From: Oxalicibacterium solurbis
Lineage (GTDB): Bacteria; Pseudomonadota; Gammaproteobacteria; Burkholderiales; Burkholderiaceae_D
Direction of reading: 5' to 3'
Assembly: GCF_014635845.1 (NCBI RefSeq)
Contig: NZ_BMDP01000003.1
Span: 558,001-622,000 of the forward strand
DNA: 64,000 nucleotides
The translations under genes were made by a program, and so were the position numbers. Positions within the stretch are counted from its first letter, which is position 1, and each line of letters starts with the position of its first letter. Below are positions 38,832 through 49,076 of the stretch, one piece after another. The notes beneath the pieces were generated by a model. The model was not told the DNA's origin. It made no database searches and saw only the letters and a list, made by a program, of their open reading frames with translations.

Positions 38832-39203
38832 GTGCCGCTATCGAATTTCCTTCGTCCGCGTACGGCAAGGCAGGATGCCGGCCAGCGCGGAGAAGATGCG
38901 GCGTGCGATTATCTTCGACAGCGCGGCCTGGCACTGGTCGAGCGCAATTTTCGCTGCAAGGGCGGCGAGATCGATCTGGTCATGCAGGAGGGTGACGTGC
39001 TGGTTTTCGTCGAAGTGCGCCTGCGCGCCGATCGCAGCCATGGCGGTGCGGCCGCCAGTGTGACGCCGGCCAAGCAGCGCAAACTGATTCTCGCCGCCCA
39101 GCATTATCTGCAGCGTTACCGGATGCCGCCGGCTTGCCGCTTCGACGTGATCGCAATCGACGGCAATGAAACGGCATGGATCCGGGATGCGATTGTCACG
39201 TGA
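38832..39203 (+). CDS. yraN: YraN/UPF0102 family putative nuclease-fold protein
   Basis: A 123-residue protein from a GTG at 38832. Family signatures ARQDAGQRGEDAACDYLRQRG, ARGGEIDLV-like CKGGEIDLVMQEGDVLVFVEVR with the Asp-Glu-x-Val-like catalytic pattern of restriction-endonuclease folds and RFDVIAID are present. Activity is unproven. It lies between lpoA and diaA as in E. coli. Confidence 0.93.
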   Translation: MPLSNFLRPRTARQDAGQRGEDAACDYLRQRGLALVERNFRCKGGEIDLVMQEGDVLVFVEVRLRADRSHGGAAASVTPAKQRKLILAAQHYLQRYRMPPACRFDVIAIDGNETAWIRDAIVT

Positions 39204-39274
39204 GCAGCTTGAGCCATTTGCGCTTCGATCCGGTTTTGTAAAGATTGGTAACGGTTTGTACATGATGGCTGCTC

Positions 39275-39280
39275 TATAAT
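39275..39280 (+). promoter_or_regulatory. candidate -10 element before the SIS-domain gene
   Basis: A perfect TATAAT whose last base lies 10 bases before the ATG at 39291; the -35 region (GGTTTG about 17 bases upstream) is weak. A start site 6-7 bases after it would make the mRNA nearly leaderless, in keeping with the absence of a Shine-Dalgarno before the ATG. Confidence 0.45.
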
Positions 39281-39290
39281 CCGGTACACC

Positions 39291-39887
39291 ATGAATACGC
39301 AACGCATCCTCAGTCATTTCCACGAAAGCGCCGAATTGAAGATCCAGTCGGCGGCGCAACTGTCGCATGCGATCGAAGAGGCGGTGGAACTAATGTTTGC
39401 CGCTCTGTCTAACGGAAGCAGGATTCTCGCGTGCGGCAACGGCGGTTCGGCCGCCGATTGCCAGCATTTTTCGGCGCAGCTGGTCGGCCGCTTCGAACGC
39501 GAACGATTGCCGCTGCCGGTGCTGGCGCTGACGACCGATACCTCGATACTGACTGCCATCGGCAATGACTACAGTTATCAGGAAATCTTCAGCAAACAGG
39601 TACAGGCCTTCGGCCAGCCCGGCGACGTGTTGCTGGCGCTGTCGACATCCGGCAATTCGGCCAACATCGTCGCGGCCATCGATGCTGCGCTGGAGCGCGA
39701 CATGCGCGTCGTGGCGCTGACCGGAAAAGGCGGCGGCGCAATCGGCAAACTGCTTACCGACGCAGATGTTCACATCTGCGTTCCCCATGACCGCACGGCC
39801 CGTATCAAGGAAGTGCATTTATTGACCTTGCATTGTCTGTGCGACGGCATTGACGTTGCACTCTTCGGAGGAGATGAACATGATTGA
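39291..39887 (+). CDS. diaA: SIS-domain protein, DiaA / phosphoheptose isomerase type
   Basis: A 198-residue SIS-fold protein. Motifs [24 protein letters not shown] and [14 protein letters not shown] are shared by GmhA (heptose isomerase) and DiaA, which binds DnaA and times replication. The neighbourhood (lpoA-yraN on one side, dolP on the other) matches DiaA in E. coli, but sequence alone cannot separate the two. It overlaps dolP by 8 bases. Confidence 0.85.
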   Translation: MNTQRILSHFHESAELKIQSAAQLSHAIEEAVELMFAALSNGSRILACGNGGSAADCQHFSAQLVGRFERERLPLPVLALTTDTSILTAIGNDYSYQEIFSKQVQAFGQPGDVLLALSTSGNSANIVAAIDAALERDMRVVALTGKGGGAIGKLLTDADVHICVPHDRTARIKEVHLLTLHCLCDGIDVALFGGDEHD

Positions 39888-40545
39888 CCTGAATCGTTAC
39901 TTTGTCGCGGCACGCCGCCCGCTTGCGCTGGCATTGATCGTCGGTGCTGCAACCGTCAGTTTGCAGGGCTGTTTTGCCCTCGTGGCCGGCGGCACGGTGG
40001 CGGGTACGCTGGCCGCGACCGACCGTCGCACGCTGGGTGCGCAAACCGAAGACAAGGCGATCGTGGTCAAGGGCGAAAGCCGCATTCCTGGCGTGGCAGG
40101 GCCGAACGATCACGTCAACGTGACGGCTTTCAATCGCAAGGTATTGCTGACCGGCGAGGTGCGCGACGAATCGGCGAAGGCCGCAGCCGAGCGTGAAGCC
40201 GCTTCCATCGAAGGCGTGCAATCCGTCGTCAACGAGCTGGCGATCCTCGGCCCCTCCAGCTTCACGTCGCGTTCGAACGACGCGCTGATCACCGGTAAGG
40301 TCAAGGCTTCGTTCGTCGATGACAAGGCGTTGTATTCGAACGCATTCAAGATCACGACCGAGCGCGGTATCGTCTACCTGATGGGTCGTGTGACGCAATC
40401 CGAAGGCGACCGTGCGGCCGAGATCGCGCGTGGTGTCAGCGGCGTGGTGAAGGTCGTCAAGATCTTCGAATACATCAGCGACGAAGAATATCGCCAGCTG
40501 ACGACGACGCCGGATACGTCGAACAAGCCGAGCACGCAGCAGTAA
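39880..40545 (+). CDS. dolP: BON-domain outer-membrane lipoprotein DolP
   Basis: A 221-residue lipoprotein. Start chosen at the ATG at 39880, 6 bases after a GGAGGAG, inside the end of the preceding gene. The signal [17 protein letters not shown] ends with the lipobox LQGC. Two BON domains follow ([20 protein letters not shown] and [22 protein letters not shown]). DolP (YraP) supports outer-membrane integrity and BAM function at the division site. Followed by a terminator. Confidence 0.93.
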   Translation: MIDLNRYFVAARRPLALALIVGAATVSLQGCFALVAGGTVAGTLAATDRRTLGAQTEDKAIVVKGESRIPGVAGPNDHVNVTAFNRKVLLTGEVRDESAKAAAEREAASIEGVQSVVNELAILGPSSFTSRSNDALITGKVKASFVDDKALYSNAFKITTERGIVYLMGRVTQSEGDRAAEIARGVSGVVKVVKIFEYISDEEYRQLTTTPDTSNKPSTQQ

Positions 40546-40566
40546 GCCCAAGGCCCGGAGAAACGA

Positions 40567-40594
40567 AAAGACCGCACATTGTGCGGTCTTTTTT
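40567..40594 (+). terminator. intrinsic terminator after dolP
   Basis: AAGACCGCAC (40568-40577) pairs with GTGCGGTCTT (40581-40590), followed by TTTT to about 40594. Ends the lpoA-yraN-diaA-dolP unit. Confidence 0.93.
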
Positions 40595-40626
40595 CATGGC
40601 GGCCGGATGCCTTCCGGCTATCTGAC

Positions 40627-40632
40627 TATAAT
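40627..40632 (+). promoter_or_regulatory. candidate -10 element of the TlpA-like gene
   Basis: Perfect TATAAT in CTGACTATAATGG, 35 bases before the ATG at 40667 and just after the dolP terminator. No good -35 is seen. Confidence 0.45.
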
Positions 40633-40666
40633 GGGGCGCATCTGCCTTCCGACCCGGATTTCGAAC

Positions 40667-41182
40667 ATGTCAGCTTCCATCGCTTCCCGCAGCTGGTTCA
40701 GGATTCTGCTGGCGCTTGTCGTCGCGGCGATCGCTGCCGTCGGCTATCTGTCGGTAACGAAGAAGGAAACGATCCCGGACGTGACCTTCGTCGACCTGCA
40801 AGGGCAGAAGATCACCTCGCAGGATTTGCGCGGCAAGGTGGTGATGATCAATTTCTGGGCGACGTCCTGCACGACCTGCGTGAAGGAAATGCCGGAGATG
40901 GTCGATACCTACAACAAGTACAAGGCAGCCGGCCTGGAATTCATCGCGGTGGCGATGGCCTACGATCCGCCAAACTATGTGCTGAATTTCGTCGAGACGC
41001 GCAAGCTGCCGTTCACGGTGGCGCTGGACACACAGGGTGGCCTGGCGAAATCCTTCGGCGATGTCCAGTTGACGCCAACCACGCTGGTGATCGACAAGCG
41101 CGGCCAGGTGCTCAAGCGCTACGTGGGCGAACCGGATTTTGCGGCGTTGCATCGCCTGCTGGAAAAGGAACTGGCGGCCTGA
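40667..41182 (+). CDS. TlpA/ResA-type membrane-anchored thioredoxin-like protein
   Basis: A 171-residue protein with an N-terminal membrane anchor (SWFRILLALVVAAIAAVGYL) and a periplasmic thioredoxin domain. The redox pair Cys68 and Cys71 sits in FWATSCTTCVKEMPEM, the cis-proline in VQLTPTTLVID. The family reduces cytochrome c apoprotein or other periplasmic disulfides. It stands alone between two terminated units and converges on prmC. Confidence 0.92.
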   Translation: MSASIASRSWFRILLALVVAAIAAVGYLSVTKKETIPDVTFVDLQGQKITSQDLRGKVVMINFWATSCTTCVKEMPEMVDTYNKYKAAGLEFIAVAMAYDPPNYVLNFVETRKLPFTVALDTQGGLAKSFGDVQLTPTTLVIDKRGQVLKRYVGEPDFAALHRLLEKELAA

Positions 41183-41283
41183 TCGTCAGCTGTTCGGCCG
41201 GACTTCATTCGGTCGCTTTCCCATCTTTATTTCATCGCCGCCTTTGTTTCATCGCGTCTTCATCACGCATTGCGTCGTTCGCT

Positions 41284-42123
41284 TCAACGCTTCCGGCCGC
41301 CGCTGACGCGCTCGATGCCGGCCAGATCCTGCCAGCTTTGCACTTCCTCGAACCCCGCTGCCGTCAATAGCTGACGCACGGCGGCCGACTGGTTGTATCC
41401 GTGCTCCATCAGCAGCCAGCCGTTTGCCTGCAGATAGTCGCCTGCATGGCGGCACAGCGTGCGCAATGCCGACAGTCCGTCTGCATGGTCGGTCAGTGCA
41501 TCGATCGGCTCGAAGCGCAGATCGCCCTCGGAAAGATGGGTATCGCCGGCGACTATATAAGGCGGATTGGAAACGATCAGGTCGAAGCGTTCGTCGGTTT
41601 GCAAGGCAGAAAACCAGTCGCTCTGGCGGAAGCGGACGCTGCAGCGATTGCGTTCGGCGTTTTTTCGGGCCACGGCCAGCGCTTCTTCGCTGATGTCGAG
41701 TGCGGCGACGCTGGCATCGGGACGCGTGTGCGCAATGGCGACGGCAATGGCGCCGGAACCTGTTCCCATGTCGAGCACGCGGCCGCCTTGCGGCAGGCGC
41801 TGCATCGCCAGTTCCACCAGCAGTTCCGTTTCGGGGCGCGGAATCAGTACGGAAGCATTCACGCAGAACGGCAAGCCGAAGAATTCGCGCTCGCCGATCA
41901 GGTAGGCGACCGGTTCGCCGGCAATGCGACGTGCCACTAGTTCGTTCAGGCGCGCCGCTTCTTCATCGGTCAGCGTACGTTCGGATTGCGTCAGCAGCTG
42001 CACATGCGACAGCTGCATCACATGCTGGACCAGCATGCGCAGTTCGAGCCGGGGCAGCGCGGTACGCACGCCGTGCAATACGCCGGCCAGCGTCTCGCCG
42101 CTCCGGAAGACGGATGACGGCAT
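41284..42123 (-). CDS. prmC: peptide chain release factor N5-glutamine methyltransferase PrmC
   Basis: A 279-residue enzyme that methylates the Gln of the GGQ motif in release factors. The SAM site is VLDMGTGSGAIAVAIAH and the catalytic NPPY is at residues 186-189 (LIVSNPPYIV). N-terminal helical domain GEPVAYLIGEREFFGLPF recognises the release factor. Its substrate PrfA is encoded upstream, with dsbB in between (4 bases from the dsbB stop). Confidence 0.96.
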   Translation of the reverse strand: MPSSVFRSGETLAGVLHGVRTALPRLELRMLVQHVMQLSHVQLLTQSERTLTDEEAARLNELVARRIAGEPVAYLIGEREFFGLPFCVNASVLIPRPETELLVELAMQRLPQGGRVLDMGTGSGAIAVAIAHTRPDASVAALDISEEALAVARKNAERNRCSVRFRQSDWFSALQTDERFDLIVSNPPYIVAGDTHLSEGDLRFEPIDALTDHADGLSALRTLCRHAGDYLQANGWLLMEHGYNQSAAVRQLLTAAGFEEVQSWQDLAGIERVSGGRKR

Positions 42124-42126
42124 GGA

Positions 42127-42603
42127 TCAGCGGCTGCGTTGCAAGGCGGTGCGCAGCAGCACGACGGCGAAGATGGCGTACCAGACCAGCGTCCATTGCG
42201 GCAGCGACAGACCCAGTATCGGTGCATATTCGGTCGCGCACAGGCCGTCCGCCTTGAACAGGAAAGGCAGCCAGTCGGCGAACGGCAGGCGGTTCATTGC
42301 CGTTTCCAGCGGATCGATGCCGCAGGAAACCGTCGGATGCGCCTTCACGTACAGATGCCAGCCGGCGATGCCGGCACCGGCCATCGAAGCGAATGCGGCC
42401 AGTAGCGCACCGACCTTGACGGCGGCGCGCGGTAGCCAGGCGACGACGAGACAGATGATGGCGATGGCGGCGAAGGCATAGCGCTGCATCACGCACAGCG
42501 GGCAGGGCAGCATGTCTTCGAAGAATTGCAGATACAGCGCGATGCCCAGCAGCGCGATCGAAATGAAGGCGATGCTGAGCAGGGTTGTGCGGTAATTGTT
42601 CAT
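42127..42603 (-). CDS. dsbB: disulfide bond formation protein DsbB
   Basis: A 158-residue inner-membrane quinone reductase that reoxidises DsbA. Four membrane segments; the first periplasmic pair is Cys34-x-x-Cys37 in MLPCPLCVMQR and the second pair is Cys94 and Cys122. Start at MNNYRTTLLSIAF. It is inserted between prfA and prmC, a less usual location. Confidence 0.94.
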   Translation of the reverse strand: MNNYRTTLLSIAFISIALLGIALYLQFFEDMLPCPLCVMQRYAFAAIAIICLVVAWLPRAAVKVGALLAAFASMAGAGIAGWHLYVKAHPTVSCGIDPLETAMNRLPFADWLPFLFKADGLCATEYAPILGLSLPQWTLVWYAIFAVVLLRTALQRSR

Positions 42604-42679
42604 GTCCGGCTTTCGAAATGCGATCGTGAAAATGAAATCGATGGATGAACGGCGTGGCGGAAGCCTACAGTAATTCCGT

Positions 42680-43762
42680 TCAGGCCGCTTCAGCCAGCGA
42701 GGCCAGCAACTCGGCCTGGTGTTCGGCCGCCAGTGCATTGGTTAGTTCCGTCAGGTCGCCGTCCATGATGAAGTCCAGCTTGTAGAGCGTCAGGTTGATG
42801 CGGTGATCGGTCATGCGGCCCTGCGGGAAATTGTAGGTACGGATGCGTTCGCTGCGGTCGCCGGAGCCGATCAGCGATTTGCGTGTGGCCGCTTCCTTCG
42901 ATTGCTGTTCGCGCAGTTGTATGTCCTTGATGCGCGCGGCCAGCACCTTCATCGCCTGCGCCTTGTTCTTGTGCTGGCTACGGTCGTCCTGGCATTCGAC
43001 GACGATGCCGGTCGGAAGATGTGTGAGACGCACGGCCGAATCGGTCTTGTTGATGTGCTGGCCGCCGGCGCCGGAGGCGCGGAAGGTATCGATGCGCAGA
43101 TCGGCCGGATTGATATCGACATCCTCGACCTCGTCGGCTTCCGGCATCACCGCGACCGTGCAGGCCGACGTGTGGATGCGCCCCTGGGTTTCGGTGACGG
43201 GCACGCGCTGCACGCGATGGCCGCCGGATTCGAACTTCAGTTTCGAATAGGCACCGTGGCCGATGATACGTGCGATCACTTCGCGGTAGCCGCCGAGCTC
43301 CGATTCTGAGGCGGAAACGATCTCGACCTGCCAGCGATTGCGTTCGGCAAAGCGTGTGTACATGCGCAGCAGGTCGGCGGCGAACAGCGCCGATTCGTCG
43401 CCGCCGGTACCGGCGCGGATTTCGAGAAAGATGTTGCGTTCGTCGTTAGGGTCTTTCGGCAGCAGCATCATCTGCAGGTCGTGTTCGAACTGTTCGATGC
43501 GCGCTTTCGCGTTCGAGATTTCTTCCTGTGCGAATTCCTTCATGTCCGGATCGGACAGCATGCCTTGCGCGGCTTCGATGTCGTTGCCGGCCTGCTGGTA
43601 ATCCTGATACAGCGCGACCAGCGGGCCGAGTTCGGCATGTTCGCGCGTCATCTTGCGATAGTTGTCCATGTCGGACGTCGCGTTTTCCTGTATCAGCAGC
43701 AGGTTCAGTTCGGCCAGGCGTTCCGTCAGCTGGTCGAGTTTGGCAAGCATCGATGGTTTCAT
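42680..43762 (-). CDS. prfA: peptide chain release factor 1
   Basis: A 360-residue RF1. The stop-codon recognition tripeptide P-x-T is PVT at 188-190, and the GGQ loop ([13 protein letters not shown]) is at 233-235. Start at [12 protein letters not shown], the common betaproteobacterial start. It reads UAA and UAG. Located 100 bases after hemA on the same strand, in the usual hemA-prfA-prmC order with dsbB added. Confidence 0.97.
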   Translation of the reverse strand: MKPSMLAKLDQLTERLAELNLLLIQENATSDMDNYRKMTREHAELGPLVALYQDYQQAGNDIEAAQGMLSDPDMKEFAQEEISNAKARIEQFEHDLQMMLLPKDPNDERNIFLEIRAGTGGDESALFAADLLRMYTRFAERNRWQVEIVSASESELGGYREVIARIIGHGAYSKLKFESGGHRVQRVPVTETQGRIHTSACTVAVMPEADEVEDVDINPADLRIDTFRASGAGGQHINKTDSAVRLTHLPTGIVVECQDDRSQHKNKAQAMKVLAARIKDIQLREQQSKEAATRKSLIGSGDRSERIRTYNFPQGRMTDHRINLTLYKLDFIMDGDLTELTNALAAEHQAELLASLAEAA

Positions 43763-43862
43763 CTTGATAGCGAATCGAAAAAATCGGGAGAGGAGGCCGC
43801 ATCGCAGGGCGATGCGGCGAGCGGATGCTGCATGCGAATCATGCAGCGGCGACAGGGCGTCG

Positions 43863-45152
43863 CTAGCGTTTGGTGCGGAACAGTTGCGGCAGCAGCGAGG
43901 CCAGGCGTGCGCGTTCGTCACCCTGTGCATGATGCAGCGCCTGTTGCGGACCGTGCAGGAACTTGGCGGTCAGGCCTTTCGACAAGGCTTCGAGAACGGC
44001 ATCGACATCCTCGCCCTTGGCAAGCAGCTTGCGGGCGCGATCGAGTTCGGCCATTCGCATCGCTTCGCTGGTTTCATGCAGATCCTGGATCAGCGGTACG
44101 ACGGAGCGCGAATCGACCCAGTGCATGAACGACTGCACGCGGGTTTCGATGATGGCTTCGGCCTGTGCCACGGCAGCCTGGCGATTTTCGACGCCGGTCT
44201 GCACGAAGGTGCCGAGATCGTCGACGGTGTACAGATAGGCGTCGTTCAGGCGACCGATTTCTTCCTCGATGTCGCGCGGCACGGCCAGATCGACCATGAA
44301 CATCGGTTTGTGACGGCGCGTCTTGATTGCGCGTTCGACCATGCCGAGGCCGATGATGGGCAGCGACGAGGCGGTCGACGAAATGACGACGTCGTACTGC
44401 GCCAATTGGTCCGGCAATTCTGCCAGCCGGATCGCGCGGCCGTTGAGGCGGTGTGCGAGCGCTTCGCCGCGCTCCTGTGTGCGGTTGGCGATCGTCAGCG
44501 ATTTCGGATTTTGCGCGGCGAAGTGCGTGGCACACAGTTCGATCATTTCGCCGGCGCCGATGAACAGCACGTGCTGCTCGGACAGCTTGTCGAAGATGCG
44601 CTGCGAAAGCCGCACAGCGGCAGCCGCCATCGACACGCTGTGCGCACCGATCTCGGTCGTGCTGCGCACTTCCTTGGCAACGGCGAAGGTGCGCTGGAAC
44701 ATCTGGTGCAGATAGGTGCCGAGCCCGCCGGCCGCTTCGGCCTGGCGCACCGCATCCTTCATCTGGCCGAGAATCTGCGGCTCGCCCAGCACCATCGAAT
44801 CGAGTCCGGAGGCGACGCGGAAGGCGTGGCGCACGGCGTTGTCCTGCGGCAGCGCGTACAGATACGGCCGCAGTTCGGGATAGGAGAGCTTGTGATAGTC
44901 GGCGAGAAAATGCGCGGTCAGGTCGAGCGCTTCGTCGATGCCGCCGGGCACGTCGCTGGCCGCATACAGCTCGGTGCGGTTGCAGGTCGACAGGATGGCC
45001 GCTTCGTCGCTGTAGGCCTTGCTCAGGCTGCGCGCATACCACGAGCGTGCGGAGGCCACCGCCTGACCGAGCTGGTCGGCGGGAAAAGCGACCTTTTCGC
45101 GCAGGGAAACCGGCGCGGTAGTGTGGTTGATGCCGACGGCGACGAGTTGCAT
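43863..45152 (-). CDS. hemA: glutamyl-tRNA reductase
   Basis: A 429-residue enzyme that reduces Glu-tRNA to glutamate semialdehyde, first step of C5 tetrapyrrole synthesis. The active-site Cys57 is in [11 protein letters not shown], with [15 protein letters not shown] and the NADPH-binding [14 protein letters not shown]. Start at [12 protein letters not shown]; a GTG 3 codons upstream is possible. A promoter-like sequence lies just upstream. Confidence 0.95.
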   Translation of the reverse strand: MQLVAVGINHTTAPVSLREKVAFPADQLGQAVASARSWYARSLSKAYSDEAAILSTCNRTELYAASDVPGGIDEALDLTAHFLADYHKLSYPELRPYLYALPQDNAVRHAFRVASGLDSMVLGEPQILGQMKDAVRQAEAAGGLGTYLHQMFQRTFAVAKEVRSTTEIGAHSVSMAAAAVRLSQRIFDKLSEQHVLFIGAGEMIELCATHFAAQNPKSLTIANRTQERGEALAHRLNGRAIRLAELPDQLAQYDVVISSTASSLPIIGLGMVERAIKTRRHKPMFMVDLAVPRDIEEEIGRLNDAYLYTVDDLGTFVQTGVENRQAAVAQAEAIIETRVQSFMHWVDSRSVVPLIQDLHETSEAMRMAELDRARKLLAKGEDVDAVLEALSKGLTAKFLHGPQQALHHAQGDERARLASLLPQLFRTKR

Positions 45153-45188
45153 TTTTTGCACAAATATTCAGCGCATGAATAGCACATT

Positions 45189-45215
45189 ATTATAGCCTGA
45201 CGGCCCGTTTGCCAA
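45189..45215 (-). promoter_or_regulatory. candidate hemA promoter
   Basis: On the lower strand TTGGCA (45215-45210) and TATAAT (45194-45189) are separated by 15 bases; the -10 is perfect. It lies in the gap between the CHASE2 kinase stop and the hemA start, about 37 bases before the ATG. Confidence 0.5.
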
Positions 45216-45236
45216 GGGCGCAGGCTGTTTGGCCGG

Positions 45237-47615
45237 CTACGCGATCTGGCAGCAGGGAAGCGCCAGCGTGAATGTCGTGCCTTCGCCGAGCTGGCTGGTG
45301 CAGGCGATGCTGCCCTGATGCCGCTCGACCACGGTTTTCACGAAGACCAGGCCCAGGCCGACGCCGTCGTGCCGGGCGCGTGTCGAAGTTTCCGCGTGCT
45401 GGAAGCGCCGGAACAGCTTGACCTGATCGGCCGGCGCGATGCCGTAGCCATGATCGCGTATCGCGCAGGCGACGTGCGGCTGGTCGTTGCGCTGTTCGGT
45501 CCAGACCGTGCAGACGATGTTCGTGTGTTCGGGACTGTAGTTGATGGCGTTGGACAGCAGGTTGTTCAGCGCGCGCGTCATCAGCGTGCGGTCGACGTTG
45601 ACCGGATAGTTGCCTGCCTCGCCTTCGACCTGCACCACGATATGCTTGCTTTTCGCCAGCGACCAGATTTCGTCGGCGGCATCGAACAGCAGGTCGTGGA
45701 AGTCGACGATCTCCAGCCGGTATTCGTGCGATTCGGCACGCGCCAGCTGCACGAAGTTGTCTGCCAGACCGAGCGTCTTGCGCGATGCCTTTTCGATGCG
45801 TGCGAAGAATTCTTCCTGCGGCAATGCCGACGATTCCTCGTTCTGCAGTTCCAGCAATGCAAGGATGGAAGCCTGCGGTGCACGCATGTCGTGCGACAGA
45901 AAGCGCAGCGTTTCATCCCGGCTGCGTTCGGCGGCACGGATGGCGGAGATATCGATGATGTTGACGATCCAGCCGATCAGCTGGCTGGATGACGCATAGC
46001 ACGGTGCACTCTTGATCAGCAGGTCGCGCCCTTTCGGATCCTGCACCGAGACGCCGTTGGAGAAAGCATCGGCGTATTTCGGATCGAACAGCTCCGTCCA
46101 TTCGAACGATGACATGACCGATTGGTCCAGCGGTTGCGGCGCGTTCAGATGCAGCAGCAGGTGATGGATGCACAGGCCGATGACATCGTTGAAGCCGACC
46201 GAGCGGTAATAGTCGGTCGCATGCTTGTTGGCCAGCAGCACGCGGCCTTCCATCGTGGTGATCAGCGTGGCATCGGGCAGGCTGTTCAGGCTGTCGGAAA
46301 CGAACTGACGCAGGTCGCGCACGCGCCGTGTTGCCTTCTCCATGGCGATGATCCGCTGTTCGAGCACGTCGGCGATTTCTTCCTGTTGCGATGCATTACG
46401 TTCTTCCGGCAGTAGATGCGGTTCCTTGTCGAGGCGAATGAATTCCTGTCCCAGATAGGTGATGGCCGCTTCCAGCCTGCGCCAGCTCCACAGCGGGTAG
46501 GACAGCATCAGCACGATGATGGCGGCCGACGGCGCCATCCATACGTCCATGTGCAGGCCGATGCAGCTGGCGATCAGCGTCGCCGCCAGGCAGCCGCCGG
46601 TCGCCAGCAGCGACATGCGCGGTGACAGGGCCAGATAGCCGAACAACACCAGCAGCACGGGCAGGGCATTGAACAGGGCAGTCTGCCAGGGCAGCGCAAT
46701 CACGATGCGTTTTCCGTTCAACAGACTGGCGAGCACATGCGCATTGATCTCGATGCCGGGCATCGCGCCCGACGAACCCGAAACAGGCGTGGGATAGGAG
46801 TCGGCCATGCCGAGCGCGGTGGCGCCGACCAGCACGTACTTGTCGGTGAAGAATGTATCCGGAACTTCGCCGCGCAGTACCGACACGTATGGTACCGACT
46901 GGAAGTGGCCGATGCCGCCTTTGAACGGAATGTGGATCTGGTCGTCGCGCTGCCAGTCGTCCGGACGATCGGCATGCAACTTCACGGGCGCTCTGGTGGC
47001 GGACATGTCTTCGCCGCGCCCGGTGGCGAGCAGCGCAGCGGCGAAATGCGGCCACCATCGGCCGTTCTGTCCTTCACGCAGATAGACGCTGCGTACGACC
47101 CCGTCGCTGTCGTGCTCCAGATCGATGTGGCCGAGTGCGTGTGCGGCTTGCGCCAAGGCCGGAATCGGCGTGCTGATCATCAATCCCTGGCCGGCGCTTG
47201 ACATCAACGCCGGCAGCACCGTGCGATCGTTTTGCCGGATCGCTTTGACCAGTTGTGCATCGTCATCGTCGTTACCGGTTTTTCCGGACTCCGCTTCCGA
47301 AAGAATGATGTCGAGGCCGAGCGCGCGCGGATGCGCATGATTGATGCGGTCGACCAGTTGCGCATGCAGATGGCGCGGCCACGGCCAGCGCCCGAGCTGG
47401 GAAATGCTGTAGTCGTCGATGGCGACGATGATGATGTCGTCGCGTGCCTGGCTGTTGTTGAAGGACAGGAAGAAGTCGTAGATCGATTGATCGAGACGCC
47501 CCAGCCCGTTCTGCCAGCCCAGTGTCGCCGCCAGCATCAGCAGGCCGACGAACAGCATCAGCCATTCGCGCAGGGCCAGTCGTCGCACGAAGGGGGAAAG
47601 CCAGCGTGTGTTCAT
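45237..47615 (-). CDS. CHASE2-domain sensor histidine kinase
   Basis: A 792-residue kinase. After a first membrane helix (about 16-33) an extracytoplasmic CHASE2 domain runs to about 300 (IIIVAIDDYSISQLGRWPWPR, LGLDIILSE, KYVLVGATALGMADSYPTP), followed by three membrane segments (about 305-375), a short coiled coil, a PAS-like domain (about 440-560) and the kinase core: His575 in FLSHDMRAPQASI, Asn in NNLLSNAINYS, DHGYGIAP and GVGLGLVFVK. It is the last gene of a regulator-FecR/LysM-kinase unit, 15 bases after the middle gene, so it probably acts with both. The signal is unknown. Confidence 0.92.
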   Translation of the reverse strand: MNTRWLSPFVRRLALREWLMLFVGLLMLAATLGWQNGLGRLDQSIYDFFLSFNNSQARDDIIIVAIDDYSISQLGRWPWPRHLHAQLVDRINHAHPRALGLDIILSEAESGKTGNDDDDAQLVKAIRQNDRTVLPALMSSAGQGLMISTPIPALAQAAHALGHIDLEHDSDGVVRSVYLREGQNGRWWPHFAAALLATGRGEDMSATRAPVKLHADRPDDWQRDDQIHIPFKGGIGHFQSVPYVSVLRGEVPDTFFTDKYVLVGATALGMADSYPTPVSGSSGAMPGIEINAHVLASLLNGKRIVIALPWQTALFNALPVLLVLFGYLALSPRMSLLATGGCLAATLIASCIGLHMDVWMAPSAAIIVLMLSYPLWSWRRLEAAITYLGQEFIRLDKEPHLLPEERNASQQEEIADVLEQRIIAMEKATRRVRDLRQFVSDSLNSLPDATLITTMEGRVLLANKHATDYYRSVGFNDVIGLCIHHLLLHLNAPQPLDQSVMSSFEWTELFDPKYADAFSNGVSVQDPKGRDLLIKSAPCYASSSQLIGWIVNIIDISAIRAAERSRDETLRFLSHDMRAPQASILALLELQNEESSALPQEEFFARIEKASRKTLGLADNFVQLARAESHEYRLEIVDFHDLLFDAADEIWSLAKSKHIVVQVEGEAGNYPVNVDRTLMTRALNNLLSNAINYSPEHTNIVCTVWTEQRNDQPHVACAIRDHGYGIAPADQVKLFRRFQHAETSTRARHDGVGLGLVFVKTVVERHQGSIACTSQLGEGTTFTLALPCCQIA

Positions 47616-47630
47616 GCAGGCGATCTGCGC

Positions 47631-49040
47631 TTAGCGGGAAGCGTTATGCGTCGACTGGCCGGGACGCAGCGGATGGCCATCGTTGATGATCCACTGATCG
47701 GTGACGATCATGCTTTGCGGATACGAGAAGGTGCGGGTGCTGCCATCTTCGTTGACGCGCTGGACGCGTGCGTAATAGGTACCGAATGCCGGTCGCGGAA
47801 AGCGCGCTTCCGTGCCCGTTACGGTGGTCGAATAGATGAGCCAGCTGAATTCTGCATCGCGCGCGACCTGGATGTTGTATCGCGCATCGGCCACGCCTTG
47901 CCAGCGCAGGATGAGTTCGCCGGGGTCGCTGCTGGCGACGGCGGGCGCCGGTTGCGGAGGTTCGTTGATTGCCGCAGCACTGCGATTGCGGATCGAGACG
48001 GCGACGACACGCGGCAGGCCTTCCAGACCGAGTACATCGATGGCTGACAGGCGGGCGAAATAATGGCCTTCGGCGATGTTGTCGAGCGGGATGCTGGTCG
48101 TGTTGGCGGTGGCTTCCGCCAGCAGGTTCAGCATCTCGGCGTCCTGCGCCAGTTCCACGTGATAGCCGCGCGCGCCGCTCACCGGTTTCAGCGTGAACTG
48201 TGCCGCGCCTCCCTGCCGGTAAGGCATGTCGCTCAATTGCGGTGGCGGCAGCAGATCGATGGCGGGGCCGACATTGCTGCTGTTGATGATGTTGCCTTTG
48301 GCGGGCGGCAGCAGACGCGTTTCCTGGGTACGGGAAGAGCTGGTGGCGACATGTCCGTCGAGTACTTCGGTCGATGCCCTGGTGCCGTCGTAGTTGGCGC
48401 GGAAGTAGGTGCCGCGCACGCCTGCGACCGACAGCGGCGTACGGACTTCGTAGCGGCCCTTGTTGGTATCCAGCGGCGAGACGCGCGACAACACGCGGCC
48501 GCGCAGCAGCGTGACTTCGACGCGTGGGCTGCCGGTGTATAGGGCGCGACGCAGTTTGGTCATCTGCATGCCGCTGTTGGAAGGCAGCGAGATGCGCGAG
48601 GCGTCCGGCAGTGAAATCGTCAGGAAACTGTTGATGCCGGTCTGGATCTTCATGCCTTCGACGATGCGGCTGCCCACGTTGAGCAGGCTGCTGCTGCCGT
48701 CGGGGTAGGTGGCGGTGATGGCGCCGTTGCGGGCGATGACGGTGGCTTCGCTGGGCTCGTCGGTCAACAGGTCGGCGGGAATGGCGATGCCGGCGCCGAT
48801 CGGGATGCTGGTGTCCTGGGAGATGCGATTGATATCGCCGAGCGCAGCCCAGTTCGCAGCCTTGGCGGTGAAGCGGTGCGCGATCGATATCAGCGTATCG
48901 CCAGCCTGTGCATAGTAGACGATGCCGGATGGGTTGACGGCGATGCTGCCGGGTGTCTGCGCGGCAGAACCCGACCAGGCGCACGGCAAGCCGAACGCCA
49001 GCACTGCAACGAGAATCAGTTTATGGAGGGTGATGCGCAT
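47631..49040 (-). CDS. LysM-FecR domain periplasmic protein
   Basis: A 469-residue exported protein with a signal peptide ending near AWSGSAA. A LysM domain (IVYYAQAGDTLISIAHRFTA, about 41-90) should bind peptidoglycan. A FecR-type domain follows (about 125-235, KIQTGINSFLTISLPDAS, RTPLSVAGVRGTYFRA). The C-terminal half has two fibronectin-like or beta-sandwich repeats (GYHVELAQDAEMLNLLAEAT and RYNIQVARDAEFSWLIYSTT). It may present a wall-related cue to the CHASE2 kinase encoded next. FecR domains usually signal to sigma factors, so pairing with a kinase is of interest. Confidence 0.88.
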   Translation of the reverse strand: MRITLHKLILVAVLAFGLPCAWSGSAAQTPGSIAVNPSGIVYYAQAGDTLISIAHRFTAKAANWAALGDINRISQDTSIPIGAGIAIPADLLTDEPSEATVIARNGAITATYPDGSSSLLNVGSRIVEGMKIQTGINSFLTISLPDASRISLPSNSGMQMTKLRRALYTGSPRVEVTLLRGRVLSRVSPLDTNKGRYEVRTPLSVAGVRGTYFRANYDGTRASTEVLDGHVATSSSRTQETRLLPPAKGNIINSSNVGPAIDLLPPPQLSDMPYRQGGAAQFTLKPVSGARGYHVELAQDAEMLNLLAEATANTTSIPLDNIAEGHYFARLSAIDVLGLEGLPRVVAVSIRNRSAAAINEPPQPAPAVASSDPGELILRWQGVADARYNIQVARDAEFSWLIYSTTVTGTEARFPRPAFGTYYARVQRVNEDGSTRTFSYPQSMIVTDQWIINDGHPLRPGQSTHNASR

Positions 49041-49076
49041 CTGTCCTCTCCGCGCAACCCTGTAAGGCGCGACTTG